A stretch of DNA of 64,000 nucleotides, from positions 1 through 64,000 of the forward strand of contig NZ_JAKEVY010000008.1 in NCBI RefSeq assembly GCF_021491375.1, in the 5' to 3' direction. This DNA is from Flavihumibacter fluminis (GTDB taxonomy: Bacteria > Bacteroidota > Bacteroidia > Chitinophagales > Chitinophagaceae). Every line of letters begins with the position of its first letter. The stretch's first letter is position 1. Positions 50,456 through 58,983 of this stretch are shown piece by piece. A model generated the notes under the pieces. The model was not told where the DNA came from. It worked only from the letters and a program-made list of their open reading frames with translations, and did no database searches. A program made the position numbers and the translations under genes.

Positions 50456-51595
50456 TCAGTTTCTTTCCTGCGCCCGTAACCAGCGTTCGGGAATATCATT
50501 ATTGCTCGCAATCAGATAATCTTTATAGGAACAGGCGATGAATCGGTTATCGGGCAATTGCATCCACCAGCGGCCGGTCCGTTTACTTTGCAGGAACAGG
50601 GTTTCCACTTCTGCAAACGCTGTATTGTATTCATAAAAGGAATCTCTTTCCTTTAAGGCAGCCTCCGTTTTCCCCTTATTAATACCATCAATATAATACC
50701 AGATCATCTGGCTGATCTGCTGCGCGGTCAGTTCTTCCGGATCTTTTGCCAGTTGGTATCCATAAATTCCAAAACTGTTTACAACCGGGCTCATGCCTGC
50801 ATACCGGGCAAGTACACAGGCTTCTTCTCCATTCAACCCGTTGGGAGAAATAGCAGATCCCGGGGCATAGGCATGGGCCATAGCTGACAAATCAAAACTT
50901 ACCATGCGACAGTTCCGGATGACCGGTTCCATTTCATCAATCTGTTCCTTTACGGTTCCAACCCTGAAACAATCAAACCGGAGTTTATCCATGTTCTCCA
51001 GCATATAGGGATGTACATAATAACTCTGAAAAGCCAGGTGGCTATAATGTTTCATGAAATTGGGTTCGCCGGTCAGCATTTCCATCAAAAAATGATCAGC
51101 CTGGGGCAACGCTTCCATATCCAGATCAATTTTTGCATCAATGCAAACAGCTTCGATGAGTTGCTGTCTGCTCGCATAAGCATGGTATTGGGCAAGCGTA
51201 AGATCATGTGAACCACCAAGGATCAAAACCCGCTTTCCTGCGTCAGTCAATTCCCGGATGACAAGATTTAGTGCTGCATAGGTATCGCTGAGTGATGCAC
51301 CAGGTTTGATATTGCCGATATCTGCAATCCTGATTTCGGTATGCCAGTAAAAACTTCTATAAAACATTTTCCTAATCTGATCGGTTCCCTTACAAAAGGG
51401 TCTGCCCATTCCCAGTCCTCTTTGTTCTCCACAACCTACCAAAACCAGATCAACAGCATCCAATTCCGGGAAGGCGTCTTCTTCATATACCAGGATCTGT
51501 TTTCCCATCTGACCTGCTCGGAAACCCTGGTCTTCACTGATGGCAGCCAATGAAACCGGCAAAACAAAATCCGTTAAATGTTGCATTTCACTCAT
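50456..51595 (-). CDS. Ureohydrolase-fold protein with degenerate metal site (arginase/formimidoylglutamase family)
   Basis: The 379-residue protein (start at 51595 chosen, ahead of MQHLTDF; the upstream frame crosses the divergent psd start) matches the arginase/formiminoglutamase fold: VLVGCGEQRGLGM, ILGGSHDLTLAQY, AVCIDAKIDLDM, MVSFDLSAMAHAYAPG. The canonical metal motifs GGDHS, DAHxD and SxDxDxxDP are here GGSHD, DAKID and SFDLSAM, so one His ligand is Lys and one Asp is Ser. It is probably not a normal Mn-dependent hydrolase. Annotators often call it formimidoylglutamase. It is divergent from psd. Confidence 0.8.
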   Translation of the reverse strand: MSEMQHLTDFVLPVSLAAISEDQGFRAGQMGKQILVYEEDAFPELDAVDLVLVGCGEQRGLGMGRPFCKGTDQIRKMFYRSFYWHTEIRIADIGNIKPGASLSDTYAALNLVIRELTDAGKRVLILGGSHDLTLAQYHAYASRQQLIEAVCIDAKIDLDMEALPQADHFLMEMLTGEPNFMKHYSHLAFQSYYVHPYMLENMDKLRFDCFRVGTVKEQIDEMEPVIRNCRMVSFDLSAMAHAYAPGSAISPNGLNGEEACVLARYAGMSPVVNSFGIYGYQLAKDPEELTAQQISQMIWYYIDGINKGKTEAALKERDSFYEYNTAFAEVETLFLQSKRTGRWWMQLPDNRFIACSYKDYLIASNNDIPERWLRAQERN

Positions 51596-51658
51596 GGCTG
51601 CAAGATAATAATTGGACTCTTTAGCGTTATGCCTAATTTTACGGTTTAATCGACCAAC

Positions 51659-52321
51659 ATGACTATTCACAAAGAAGGCTATAAATCCATCGCCATTGCC
51701 ACCCTTATTTTTGTAATCCTCAACCTGCTGTCATTCTTTTTTATCAGTGCATCTGCACCCCTGATCAGCTGGATCATTTTTGTTGGATTGCTAGGGCTGC
51801 TTCTTTTCATCATATCCTTTTTCAGACTGCCTAACAGAACACATACATTTGGAGAAGATAAAGTTATATGTCCGGCCGATGGAAAAGTAGTGGTTATCGA
51901 AGAAGTATTTGATGAAGAATATTTCCACGACAAACGCCTGCAGGTGAGCATTTTTATGAGTCCGGCTAATGTGCATGTCAACCGCAATCCGATATCTGGT
52001 GAGGTTATTTACAGCAAATATCACAAAGGAAAATACCTGGTGGCCTGGCATCCCAAATCATCTACCGAAAACGAACGTCACAGTGTGGTCTTAAAAACCG
52101 GTAATACAGAAATCCTGGTAAAACAAATCGCCGGTGCACTCGCAAAAAGGATTGTCAATTACCTGAAAGCCGGCATGAAAGTGAAACAGAACGAAGAACT
52201 GGGTTTCATTAAATTTGGTAGTCGCGTGGATCTTCTGCTACCTGTTGGCACCGAGGTAAATGTACAACTCGGCCAGGCTGTGAAAGGCGGGGTAGATGTG
52301 TTGGCGACATTGAAGAAGTGA
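51659..52321 (+). CDS. psd: Phosphatidylserine decarboxylase
   Basis: The enzyme decarboxylates phosphatidylserine to phosphatidylethanolamine at the inner membrane. The 220-residue protein is of the short bacterial class: two N-terminal membrane helices (about 10-30, 36-54), CPADGKVVVIEEV, FMSPANVHVNRNPISGEV, and the self-cleavage site at Gly187-Ser188 in FIKFGSRVDL, giving the pyruvoyl alpha chain. The stop codon lies inside the first unit of a heptamer repeat array. Confidence 0.95.
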   Translation: MTIHKEGYKSIAIATLIFVILNLLSFFFISASAPLISWIIFVGLLGLLLFIISFFRLPNRTHTFGEDKVICPADGKVVVIEEVFDEEYFHDKRLQVSIFMSPANVHVNRNPISGEVIYSKYHKGKYLVAWHPKSSTENERHSVVLKTGNTEILVKQIAGALAKRIVNYLKAGMKVKQNEELGFIKFGSRVDLLLPVGTEVNVQLGQAVKGGVDVLATLKK

Positions 52322-52373
52322 AAGGTGAAAAGTGAGACGTGAGACGTGAAACGTGAAACGTGAGATGTGAAAA
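52318..52373 (+). repeat. Heptamer repeat block D overlapping the psd stop codon
   Basis: Eight in-phase heptamers, consensus GTGARAN, fill 52318-52373 (GTGAAAG, GTGAAAA, GTGAGAC x2, GTGAAAC x2, GTGAGAT, GTGAAAA). The psd stop TGA (52319-52321) is part of the first unit. No known protein site is recognised. Confidence 0.92.
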
Positions 52374-52458
52374 CCCTAATTTGCACGCTTCTATGGAGTC
52401 ATTAATTTGTACATAAGCCGTGGCATTGAACGGCAGTACCTCCTTTGCTTTCAATGAA

Positions 52459-52527
52459 CTCCCTGTCTCCTTTGTCTCCCGTTTCCGTTGTTCCCCCTTC
52501 CTTTCTCCCCTCTTCCTTTCCTCCCTT
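52459..52527. repeat. Pyrimidine-rich tract of block D
   Basis: The plus strand is nearly pure C/T and contains TCTCCTTTGTCTCC, also found in block A. It ends at the yjjG stop codon. Together with the heptamer array it fills most of the psd-yjjG convergent gap. Confidence 0.85.
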
Positions 52528-53224
52528 AAAATATCTCCATTATTTCCTTTAAACTATACACTGTATAAGTTGGTGCAAAACTTGCCGTTTCGCGGATATG
52601 GTTCACAAATACCTGGTCCATTCCGGCATTTTTGGCGCCCATAATATCCGCTTCCAGGTGATCGCCGATCATGATACTGGTGTGTGGAACAGCACCCGTT
52701 TTACGAAAAGCAAATTCAAAGATTTCCTTATTGGGTTTGAGGCTATTGCTGCCTTCGGATGTAATAACTTCCCCAAAAAAATGATCTATTCCTGCGTTCT
52801 TCAGTTTGGCATGCTGAACATCTTCAAATCCATTGGTGATTAAATGTAAAGCATACCCTTTTTCATGCAGGTAGGTCAGTAATTCATGGGCATGCGGAAA
52901 CAATATATTCCGGTGCGGCAAATGAGCCAGGAAAGCCGCACTGAGTTCTTTTGCCAGTTGTTCATTCCCGATTTTAAAATCCAGCAGGGTATGCCACATT
53001 CTCTTCCACCGAAGCTCATCCACTTTAATCAAGCCATTACGATAGCGCTCCCATAGCCGGTCGTTATGCGCACAATACTGTTTATGGAAATAAGTAAAAT
53101 CACTTATTCCCTTTGTAGATAATTCCATCTCTTTGTAGAGATGTTCCAGGGTTTTTTTTGCGTTTTCTTCAAAATCCCACAGTGTATGATCCAAATCGAA
53201 GAATAAATGTGAATAATGCTTCAT
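52526..53224 (-). CDS. yjjG: YjjG-family pyrimidine nucleotidase (HAD superfamily)
   Basis: The 232-residue HAD hydrolase dephosphorylates non-canonical pyrimidine nucleotides. The motifs are FDLDHTLWDF (Asp10, Asp12), ITNGFED as motif II (about 117-123), LKPNKEIFEFA (Lys) and MIGDHLEADIMGAKNAGM (motif IV). The FDLDHTLWDFE start is the YjjG hallmark. I chose the ATG at 53224 (MKHYSHLF). It converges on psd, separated by the repeat block. Confidence 0.93.
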   Translation of the reverse strand: MKHYSHLFFDLDHTLWDFEENAKKTLEHLYKEMELSTKGISDFTYFHKQYCAHNDRLWERYRNGLIKVDELRWKRMWHTLLDFKIGNEQLAKELSAAFLAHLPHRNILFPHAHELLTYLHEKGYALHLITNGFEDVQHAKLKNAGIDHFFGEVITSEGSNSLKPNKEIFEFAFRKTGAVPHTSIMIGDHLEADIMGAKNAGMDQVFVNHIRETASFAPTYTVYSLKEIMEIF

Positions 53225-53304
53225 ATATGATTGACAAAGGTATTGCATGATTCTAAAGAATTATTATCTTGGCAGTCCGTAGCATCCTAAATATTCTGAT
53301 CCCT

Positions 53305-54225
53305 ATGACCAAAATTCTACTCGCAGGCAGCGCTCTGATTGCTTCCTTGTCTGCCTATGCTGAACCGATCGATAGTGTTCAGCTGGCATCCTCTGAACCC
53401 AGTCAAATTCAGGCAACTTTCAAAAAACAGGCAGATTCCCTTAACCAGGTTCTGAAATTTCATTCAGGTAAACTCCGGTTTTCTGACCAGTCGATTCGAA
53501 TGAAAGTTCCTGACGGACATTATTTTATTGAACCAGATCAGGCCAGGTATATCCTGGAAAATATCTGGGGAAATATTCCGGATGAAGAGGTTCTGGGCAT
53601 GATTGTTCGATCCGATTTTGTTCCTTCCAACATTAACAACGATTATAGTTTTGTAATCAGCTATGCTCCGATCGGATATGTTTCAAGCGAGAAACAGAAA
53701 GAATTTGACCATCTTGAATTGCTTAATAATATTCGCGAACAACTACAGGAAGCCAATGAAAAAAGATTGGAGCAGGGATTCAATGCACTTCAGGTGGAAA
53801 ACTGGGTAATGATCCCCTATTTCGATGATTATAAAAAAGCGCTTTACTGGGCTACTGAACTCAAAGTAAACGGAAGTGATGAATCGCTTGTGAATTACAA
53901 CCTTCGCTTACTCGGTAAAAACGGAGTTCTCAAGATCAATGCTGTTGGTACAATGGATCAGTTGCCTGCAATTAAAAAGGTATTACCTTTTATCTTGTCA
54001 CAAAGTGAATTCATGGAAGGATTTCGTCATTCCGATCAGGCAAACCCGGTTTCCTCGGAAAAGAACTGGCAACTGGAGGAACTGATTTCAGGAAAGCAGC
54101 AGAAGAGTATGTTGGCTGCATTCCCTAAACCCATTGCTGCCGGATCCCTGCTGATGATCGGTACAATATTCTTTATACGTCGTTTTAGCAATTCTAAAAG
54201 AAAACCTGGCAAGGCAACTGCATAA
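53305..54225 (+). CDS. DUF2167 membrane-anchored periplasmic protein
   Basis: A signal peptide (MTKILLAGSALIASLSAYA) is followed by the DUF2167 domain (about residues 60-255; SIRMKVPDGHYFIEPDQARYILENIWGN, YAPIGYVSSEKQKEFDHLELLNNIREQ, WVMIPYFDDYKKALYWATELK) and a C-terminal membrane helix (about 272-292) with basic tail. The domain would face the periplasm. Function unknown. The SDR gene starts 18 bp downstream and may be co-transcribed. Confidence 0.88.
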   Translation: MTKILLAGSALIASLSAYAEPIDSVQLASSEPSQIQATFKKQADSLNQVLKFHSGKLRFSDQSIRMKVPDGHYFIEPDQARYILENIWGNIPDEEVLGMIVRSDFVPSNINNDYSFVISYAPIGYVSSEKQKEFDHLELLNNIREQLQEANEKRLEQGFNALQVENWVMIPYFDDYKKALYWATELKVNGSDESLVNYNLRLLGKNGVLKINAVGTMDQLPAIKKVLPFILSQSEFMEGFRHSDQANPVSSEKNWQLEELISGKQQKSMLAAFPKPIAAGSLLMIGTIFFIRRFSNSKRKPGKATA

Positions 54226-54243
54226 GATGGCGTACATTTACGC

Positions 54244-54942
54244 ATGATTATTGTGATAACAGGCTCCAGCAAGGGTATTGGAAAAGCTGTGGCCGAGGAG
54301 TTTGCTTCAGAAGCACATCAGTTTTTTTTATGCAGCCGGAATGATTTCCAGTTATACGAAACGCTAAAGGACCTGCAAAACAGGTTCCCCACCAGTGAAT
54401 TTAAAGCACGCCCAACCGATCTTTCCAAACGGGAGGAAGTAAGAGATTTTGCCGACTGGGTGTTATCTCATGGTGTTCCCGATATTTTGATTAACAATGC
54501 TGGCCTTTTTATACCAGGAAGCATCCACAATGAAGAAGAGGGTGCACTTGAAACTTCTCTATCCGTAAACTTATTATCTGCCTACCATCTTACCCGCCAT
54601 TTTTTACCGGGCATGATGGCCAGAAAATCCGGCCATATTTTCAATATCTGTTCCATCGCTTCCATTTCCGCTTATCCAAATGGAGGCGCTTACAGCATCA
54701 GCAAATATGCCCTGCTCGGCTTCAGCAAAAACCTTCGGGAAGAAATGAAGCCCCATGGTATAAAGGTTACCGCCGTTTTACCTGGCGCCGCCTACACTGA
54801 TAGCTGGTCCGGATCAGGTATAGATCCGAATCGTATGATGGAAGCCCGTGATATTGCCCTTATGATTGTTGCCACCAGCCGTTTATCAAGCAGGGCATGC
54901 GTTGAAGACATTATTCTTCGCCCCCAATTAGGTGATTTGTAA
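54244..54942 (+). CDS. Short-chain dehydrogenase/reductase
   Basis: The 232-residue protein has the classical SDR set: TGSSKGIG (residues 6-13), NNAG near 82, and catalytic Ser in FNICSIAS with YSISKYA (Tyr-Lys). NAD(P)-dependent oxidoreductase, substrate unknown; it resembles 3-oxoacyl-ACP reductase-type enzymes. It lies 11 bp before batD. Confidence 0.93.
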   Translation: MIIVITGSSKGIGKAVAEEFASEAHQFFLCSRNDFQLYETLKDLQNRFPTSEFKARPTDLSKREEVRDFADWVLSHGVPDILINNAGLFIPGSIHNEEEGALETSLSVNLLSAYHLTRHFLPGMMARKSGHIFNICSIASISAYPNGGAYSISKYALLGFSKNLREEMKPHGIKVTAVLPGAAYTDSWSGSGIDPNRMMEARDIALMIVATSRLSSRACVEDIILRPQLGDL

Positions 54943-54953
54943 TTTGTGCTTGC

Positions 54954-56792
54954 ATGCAGCTTCGTTTTTCTACTATACTTCTGATTGTATCAATCTTACT
55001 GTTGCCATTTTTTTCAACAGCACAGGTCAACTTTACTACACTTGCCGATAAGCAGTCTATTGGACTGAACGATATTTTACAAGTGCAGTTCATTGCTGAA
55101 AATGCCAGCCAGATTGAATCTTTTGAAGCGCCTCCATTTACTGATTTCAATGTATTGCAGGGACCAATTGAAACCAGTGGTATGAGCCTGGTGAATGGTG
55201 AAATTTCAAGGTACCAGGCAATGACATTCATTCTGCGACCAAAGCGTACCGGCAAATTAATCATACAGGGAGCGACTGCGCTCATTAACGGGAAACGGAC
55301 GAAGTCGAATCAGTTGAGGATTGAAGTTGGTAATGCCACCCCTCAGTCTGCAAATCCCTATCCGATTGATCCTGGCATTAGTGCATACCGCCGTCAGATC
55401 CAGGAAGATTATATTCTTCAACCTGGGGAAACACCCGCTGAGAAAATAAAAAAAGGACTCCTCGTGGTTTTGGATCTCGACAAAACCACCGCATATGTTG
55501 GAGAACCCATCGTTTCCACCTATAAATTATTGACAAGACTTCGTTCCGATTCAAGAGTCAGCAAACGCCCCTCCATGAATGGATTCAGTGTATACGATAT
55601 GATTGAGCTGGACGGTGCTGGTCCCACTATCGAAGAAAGGAATGGTAAGGAATACCAGTCGCATATCATTCGTAAAACCCAGCTTATCCCGCTGCAGGAA
55701 GGTACGTTTGAACTGGAACCGGTTGAGCTGGAAAACAAGGTTCGTTTCCTTCGGACCGACCAAACATCCGGATCAGCCAACAGGAGTTCCTTGCAACGAC
55801 TGATTGATGATCTGATGGGTGATGCATCCGGAACCTGGGAAGAACACCAGATAACAGTTGCAAGTCCGGCCCGTACAGTAACCATCCTTCCTCTTCCGCA
55901 AGGCGCCCCCAACAGTTTCTCCGGCGCAGTTGGCAAATTCACCATCAAGGGAGCTACTTCGACTAACAAAATAGCAGCGGGTGAGAACCTGACCTATGTC
56001 CTTGAAATTGAAGGAAGCGGCAACCTTCCCCTTATCAATGCTCCCGAATGGTTTTTACCGGATAGCATCACCAGTTTTGATCCGCAGATCACAGAAGAAC
56101 TGAACAAAAGCATTAGTCCGATGGAGGGTAAAAAAACAATTACCTATACCATTACCAGTTCAGCACCCGGAACTTTTCAATTGCCCGGGATTGAATTCAG
56201 CTTTTTTGATCCGGGAACAAAGGCATATAAAACACTCAGGACAGATAGCATCCCTCTGACAATAACACCCTCCCTTAACCGAATGCCCGAGAAACCCGCG
56301 ACGCAAAAAATTTCTGAGCCTGTTTTATCTCCCGGCAAACTGATAATCATAGGTGTAGGGCTGCTGGTATTTGGTGGCATGATCTGGCTAATAATGGGAA
56401 GAAAAAAAACAGGTCATGCTCCTGCAAATCCAAAGCCGTCCGAACTTGTATCTGTTAATCCTGAACCTGTACATAGAACAATATCAGACTATCTAATATC
56501 GCCCAGATGGGCAGCAGGAAAAGAGGATCCCGTGCTTTTCTTCAAGGAATTGGAAACAAGCATCTGGAATTGCATCGGGGATCATTTTGGACTTGCTCCA
56601 TCTGAAAGAAAGAAAGAAACCGTAGTTCCGATGCTGAAAGCAAGGGGATGGAGTGATAACGATCTGGCGGCGCTCGATTCAATCTGGAATCGGTGTGAGT
56701 GGGCCTTGTATGCACCCGGAATAGCAGTTGCGGATGCTGCAGCTATATTGACAGAGGTGGAAGGTTTGCTTACTAAAGTGCAGCAATCCTAA
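54954..56792 (+). CDS. batD: BatD family protein (aerotolerance-type)
   Basis: The 612-residue protein begins with a signal peptide (to FFSTAQ near residue 23) and has the BatD layout: beta-rich repeated domains (FTTLADKQSIGLNDILQVQFIAENAS, YRRQIQEDYILQPG, GNLPLINAPEWFLPDSI) and one membrane helix near residues 463-482 followed by a cytoplasmic tail. Bat proteins of Bacteroides were linked to aerotolerance with MoxR-type ATPases. batA, batB and batC are not next to it here. Its end faces the response regulator gene, 3 bp away. Confidence 0.9.
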   Translation: MQLRFSTILLIVSILLLPFFSTAQVNFTTLADKQSIGLNDILQVQFIAENASQIESFEAPPFTDFNVLQGPIETSGMSLVNGEISRYQAMTFILRPKRTGKLIIQGATALINGKRTKSNQLRIEVGNATPQSANPYPIDPGISAYRRQIQEDYILQPGETPAEKIKKGLLVVLDLDKTTAYVGEPIVSTYKLLTRLRSDSRVSKRPSMNGFSVYDMIELDGAGPTIEERNGKEYQSHIIRKTQLIPLQEGTFELEPVELENKVRFLRTDQTSGSANRSSLQRLIDDLMGDASGTWEEHQITVASPARTVTILPLPQGAPNSFSGAVGKFTIKGATSTNKIAAGENLTYVLEIEGSGNLPLINAPEWFLPDSITSFDPQITEELNKSISPMEGKKTITYTITSSAPGTFQLPGIEFSFFDPGTKAYKTLRTDSIPLTITPSLNRMPEKPATQKISEPVLSPGKLIIIGVGLLVFGGMIWLIMGRKKTGHAPANPKPSELVSVNPEPVHRTISDYLISPRWAAGKEDPVLFFKELETSIWNCIGDHFGLAPSERKKETVVPMLKARGWSDNDLAALDSIWNRCEWALYAPGIAVADAAAILTEVEGLLTKVQQS

Positions 56793-56795
56793 TAC

Positions 56796-57503
56796 TTATT
56801 CATTTTCCGCGTATTTGTAACCCACTCCTCTCACGGAGTGAAAATATTTGGGATTGCGGCTGTCTTCTTCAAAATATTTACGGAAGCTAAGAATGAAATT
56901 ATCAATGGTACGTGTAGTTGGGTATACATTATATCCCCATACAGTCTGCAGGATTTTCTCCCTTGGTACCACTTCGTTTTTGTTTTCAATCAGCAGTTTC
57001 AGTAACATGGCTTCCTTTTTACTGAGCTGGATCTTTTGTCCATCATGAGTGGTAGCTTCCTGCGCCCTGAAATCAATTTTATTGGACCCAAACTGGTAGG
57101 TATCTCCAATGGTATCCTTATCCTTTAATTTTTTATTTTTTTGAATCAGTTTATGGACCCGTAACATTAATTCTTCCAGGTTAAATGGTTTGGTCAGGTA
57201 ATCATCGGCTCCTTTTTTCAAACCTGTAACCCGATCAGCACTACTGTTTTTAGCGCTTAAAATTAATATGGGCACTTCGTTGTGCTGAATGCGAATGGAT
57301 TCCAGGACTGTAAGTCCGTCCATCCCCGGCAGCATGATATCCAATATAACCAGATCGAAATACTCTTGCTGAACAGCTTTTACAGCCGATAAACCATCAT
57401 AGGCCGAACTTACTTCATATCCTTCCAGTTCAAGGTTCAGTTTTAATGCCTCGTGCAGGTTTTCTTCGTCTTCAACCAGCAAAATGGAAATATTGTCTGC
57501 CAT
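56796..57503 (-). CDS. OmpR-type response regulator
   Basis: A receiver domain (residues 1-120; Asp55 in LVILDIMLPGMDG, Lys in DDYLTKPF) is joined to a winged-helix DNA-binding domain (about 135-233; LLKLLIENKNEVVPREKILQTVWG, IDNFILSFRKYFEEDSRNPKYFHSVRGVGYKY). It is the cognate partner of the histidine kinase just upstream (5 bp). Targets are unknown. Confidence 0.96.
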   Translation of the reverse strand: MADNISILLVEDEENLHEALKLNLELEGYEVSSAYDGLSAVKAVQQEYFDLVILDIMLPGMDGLTVLESIRIQHNEVPILILSAKNSSADRVTGLKKGADDYLTKPFNLEELMLRVHKLIQKNKKLKDKDTIGDTYQFGSNKIDFRAQEATTHDGQKIQLSKKEAMLLKLLIENKNEVVPREKILQTVWGYNVYPTTRTIDNFILSFRKYFEEDSRNPKYFHSVRGVGYKYAENE

Positions 57504-57508
57504 GTTGT

Positions 57509-58492
57509 TTAATTGTTGGGTAACTGAACTATAAAGTTAGCTCCACTGGGCTGATTATCTGAAACCCGAATGGAACCCCGGTGATCTGTTGTGATTTTTT
57601 TACACAGATAGAGCCCCAAACCGGTTCCCTGGGTGGTTCGTACGGATTCATTCCCGATTCGATAAAACCGCTTAAAAATTTTTCCTTTTTCTTCATCCGG
57701 AATGCCGGGTCCCTGGTCTGCTATTGACATTTCAACATTGGATGTACCCCGTCCTAATTTCACTTGAACAGAAGCTGACCTGGGACTATATTTCACTGCA
57801 TTGTCCAGCAGATTATTAATCAGAATCTGGATAAGTAAAGGATCGGCTTTGAGATGAATAGAATCGGGTATCTCAAGGATCCAGGTGCGGTCAGGAAAGC
57901 GTTGTTTAAAATCCATAACCAGCCGTGAAATCAAGGCAGATAAATCCAGGTCTTCCTTTACCAGTTTGTAACCACCGCCTTCCAGTTGGGATGAAATAAG
58001 AATATTATTGGTGAGCGTATTAAGTCGATTGGTTTCCTGAAGGGTCATCCGGATAAGTTTGTCTTTTTTCTCTTCATCCAGTTTGTGTTTCTGAAGTGTT
58101 TCCAGGTTCAGCTTGGCTACTGCGATAGGTGTTTTCAGTTCATGTGTAATAGCCATCATGAAATTCTGTTGCTGTTGGGCAACTTTAAACTGCCGCCGTA
58201 CTGCCCTGAAAACAAAAACAGCTCCCACTAGAATGATGAATAAAAAGGTAGCGCCTTCTCCGCGGTATTGGTGTGTTTTACGAATGGACTCTTCATTGAT
58301 CTGCTCCACTTTTTTAAGGTACTGCGGGTCATCGGCAACCAGTTCCATTAGCCGGTAATTGGCCATCTGGCTGCTTTGCTCCTGTAAGCGGATATACCAG
58401 AAAAGAAGGGCGGCAATAATATACAATAGCAAAAACCAGTAGAGAATGGTAGCAAGTGCCAGTTTCTGTTTAGGTAAAAAGCGGAGAGGCAT
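57509..58492 (-). CDS. Membrane sensor histidine kinase
   Basis: The 327-residue kinase has two membrane helices (about 13-34 and 82-99) around a short periplasmic loop of about 45 residues, no HAMP, the H-box THELKTPIAVAK with His117, and N, G1, G2 boxes (NLLDNAVKYSPRSA, DQGPGIPDEE, GTGLGLYLCKKI). It lies between gldH (2 bp upstream) and the response regulator (5 bp downstream), so the three genes are likely one operon with yicC at the head. Confidence 0.95.
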   Translation of the reverse strand: MPLRFLPKQKLALATILYWFLLLYIIAALLFWYIRLQEQSSQMANYRLMELVADDPQYLKKVEQINEESIRKTHQYRGEGATFLFIILVGAVFVFRAVRRQFKVAQQQQNFMMAITHELKTPIAVAKLNLETLQKHKLDEEKKDKLIRMTLQETNRLNTLTNNILISSQLEGGGYKLVKEDLDLSALISRLVMDFKQRFPDRTWILEIPDSIHLKADPLLIQILINNLLDNAVKYSPRSASVQVKLGRGTSNVEMSIADQGPGIPDEEKGKIFKRFYRIGNESVRTTQGTGLGLYLCKKITTDHRGSIRVSDNQPSGANFIVQLPNN

Positions 58493-58494
58493 AA

Positions 58495-58968
58495 TTAGTC
58501 AGGAGCTTTTTCGACCCGAACTCCCACATTTAAGATATGTTCCAACGGATCATCGCGCATGATCTGTTCCAACTTGAATTGGTAAGTACCCGCTTTCAAT
58601 GAAACAGGAGCCTGGGAAATTCGAACCCGATGTTCATAAATATCATCCATCCCTGCACCCAGCCAACCTTTATCATTGGTCGCTAATTGCAGATCAAGCG
58701 CCTGCACCTGTGCTACTGAATCTCCAGGCGCTTTGGTATGAATATTCAACCACAAATTATTGTAGCGGTATGCATCAGCATGACGCACTACTACAAAAAT
58801 ATTATAACGGGAAACGGTATCTGTAATATTGAATTCGAAAGATGGCTTATCAGCAACCTGCCAGCTATGATTTTCCAGCGTTGCGTTACGTTCAAACACA
58901 TCAATGGTTTGGCAGGAAACAAACAACAGCATCAAAATCGGAAGCCATGCAAAATGGAATCTTTTCAT
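58495..58968 (-). CDS. gldH: Gliding motility lipoprotein GldH
   Basis: The 157-residue protein has a lipobox (LFVSC, Cys19) and the GldH body (FEFNITDTVSRYNIFVVVRHADAYRYNNLWLNIHTK ... RISQAPVSLKAGTYQFKLEQIMRDDPLEHILNVGVRVE). GldH is a lipoprotein needed for gliding in flavobacteria and conserved more widely. It lies 15 bp downstream of yicC and 2 bp upstream of the sensor kinase, a context common in Bacteroidota. Confidence 0.93.
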   Translation of the reverse strand: MKRFHFAWLPILMLLFVSCQTIDVFERNATLENHSWQVADKPSFEFNITDTVSRYNIFVVVRHADAYRYNNLWLNIHTKAPGDSVAQVQALDLQLATNDKGWLGAGMDDIYEHRVRISQAPVSLKAGTYQFKLEQIMRDDPLEHILNVGVRVEKAPD

Positions 58969-58983
58969 ATCCGTAAAAATAGC

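Noticed and set aside
52318-52373. CRISPR-like array
   Set aside because: The units are contiguous 7-mers with no spacers and no cas genes are nearby; it is a simple tandem repeat.
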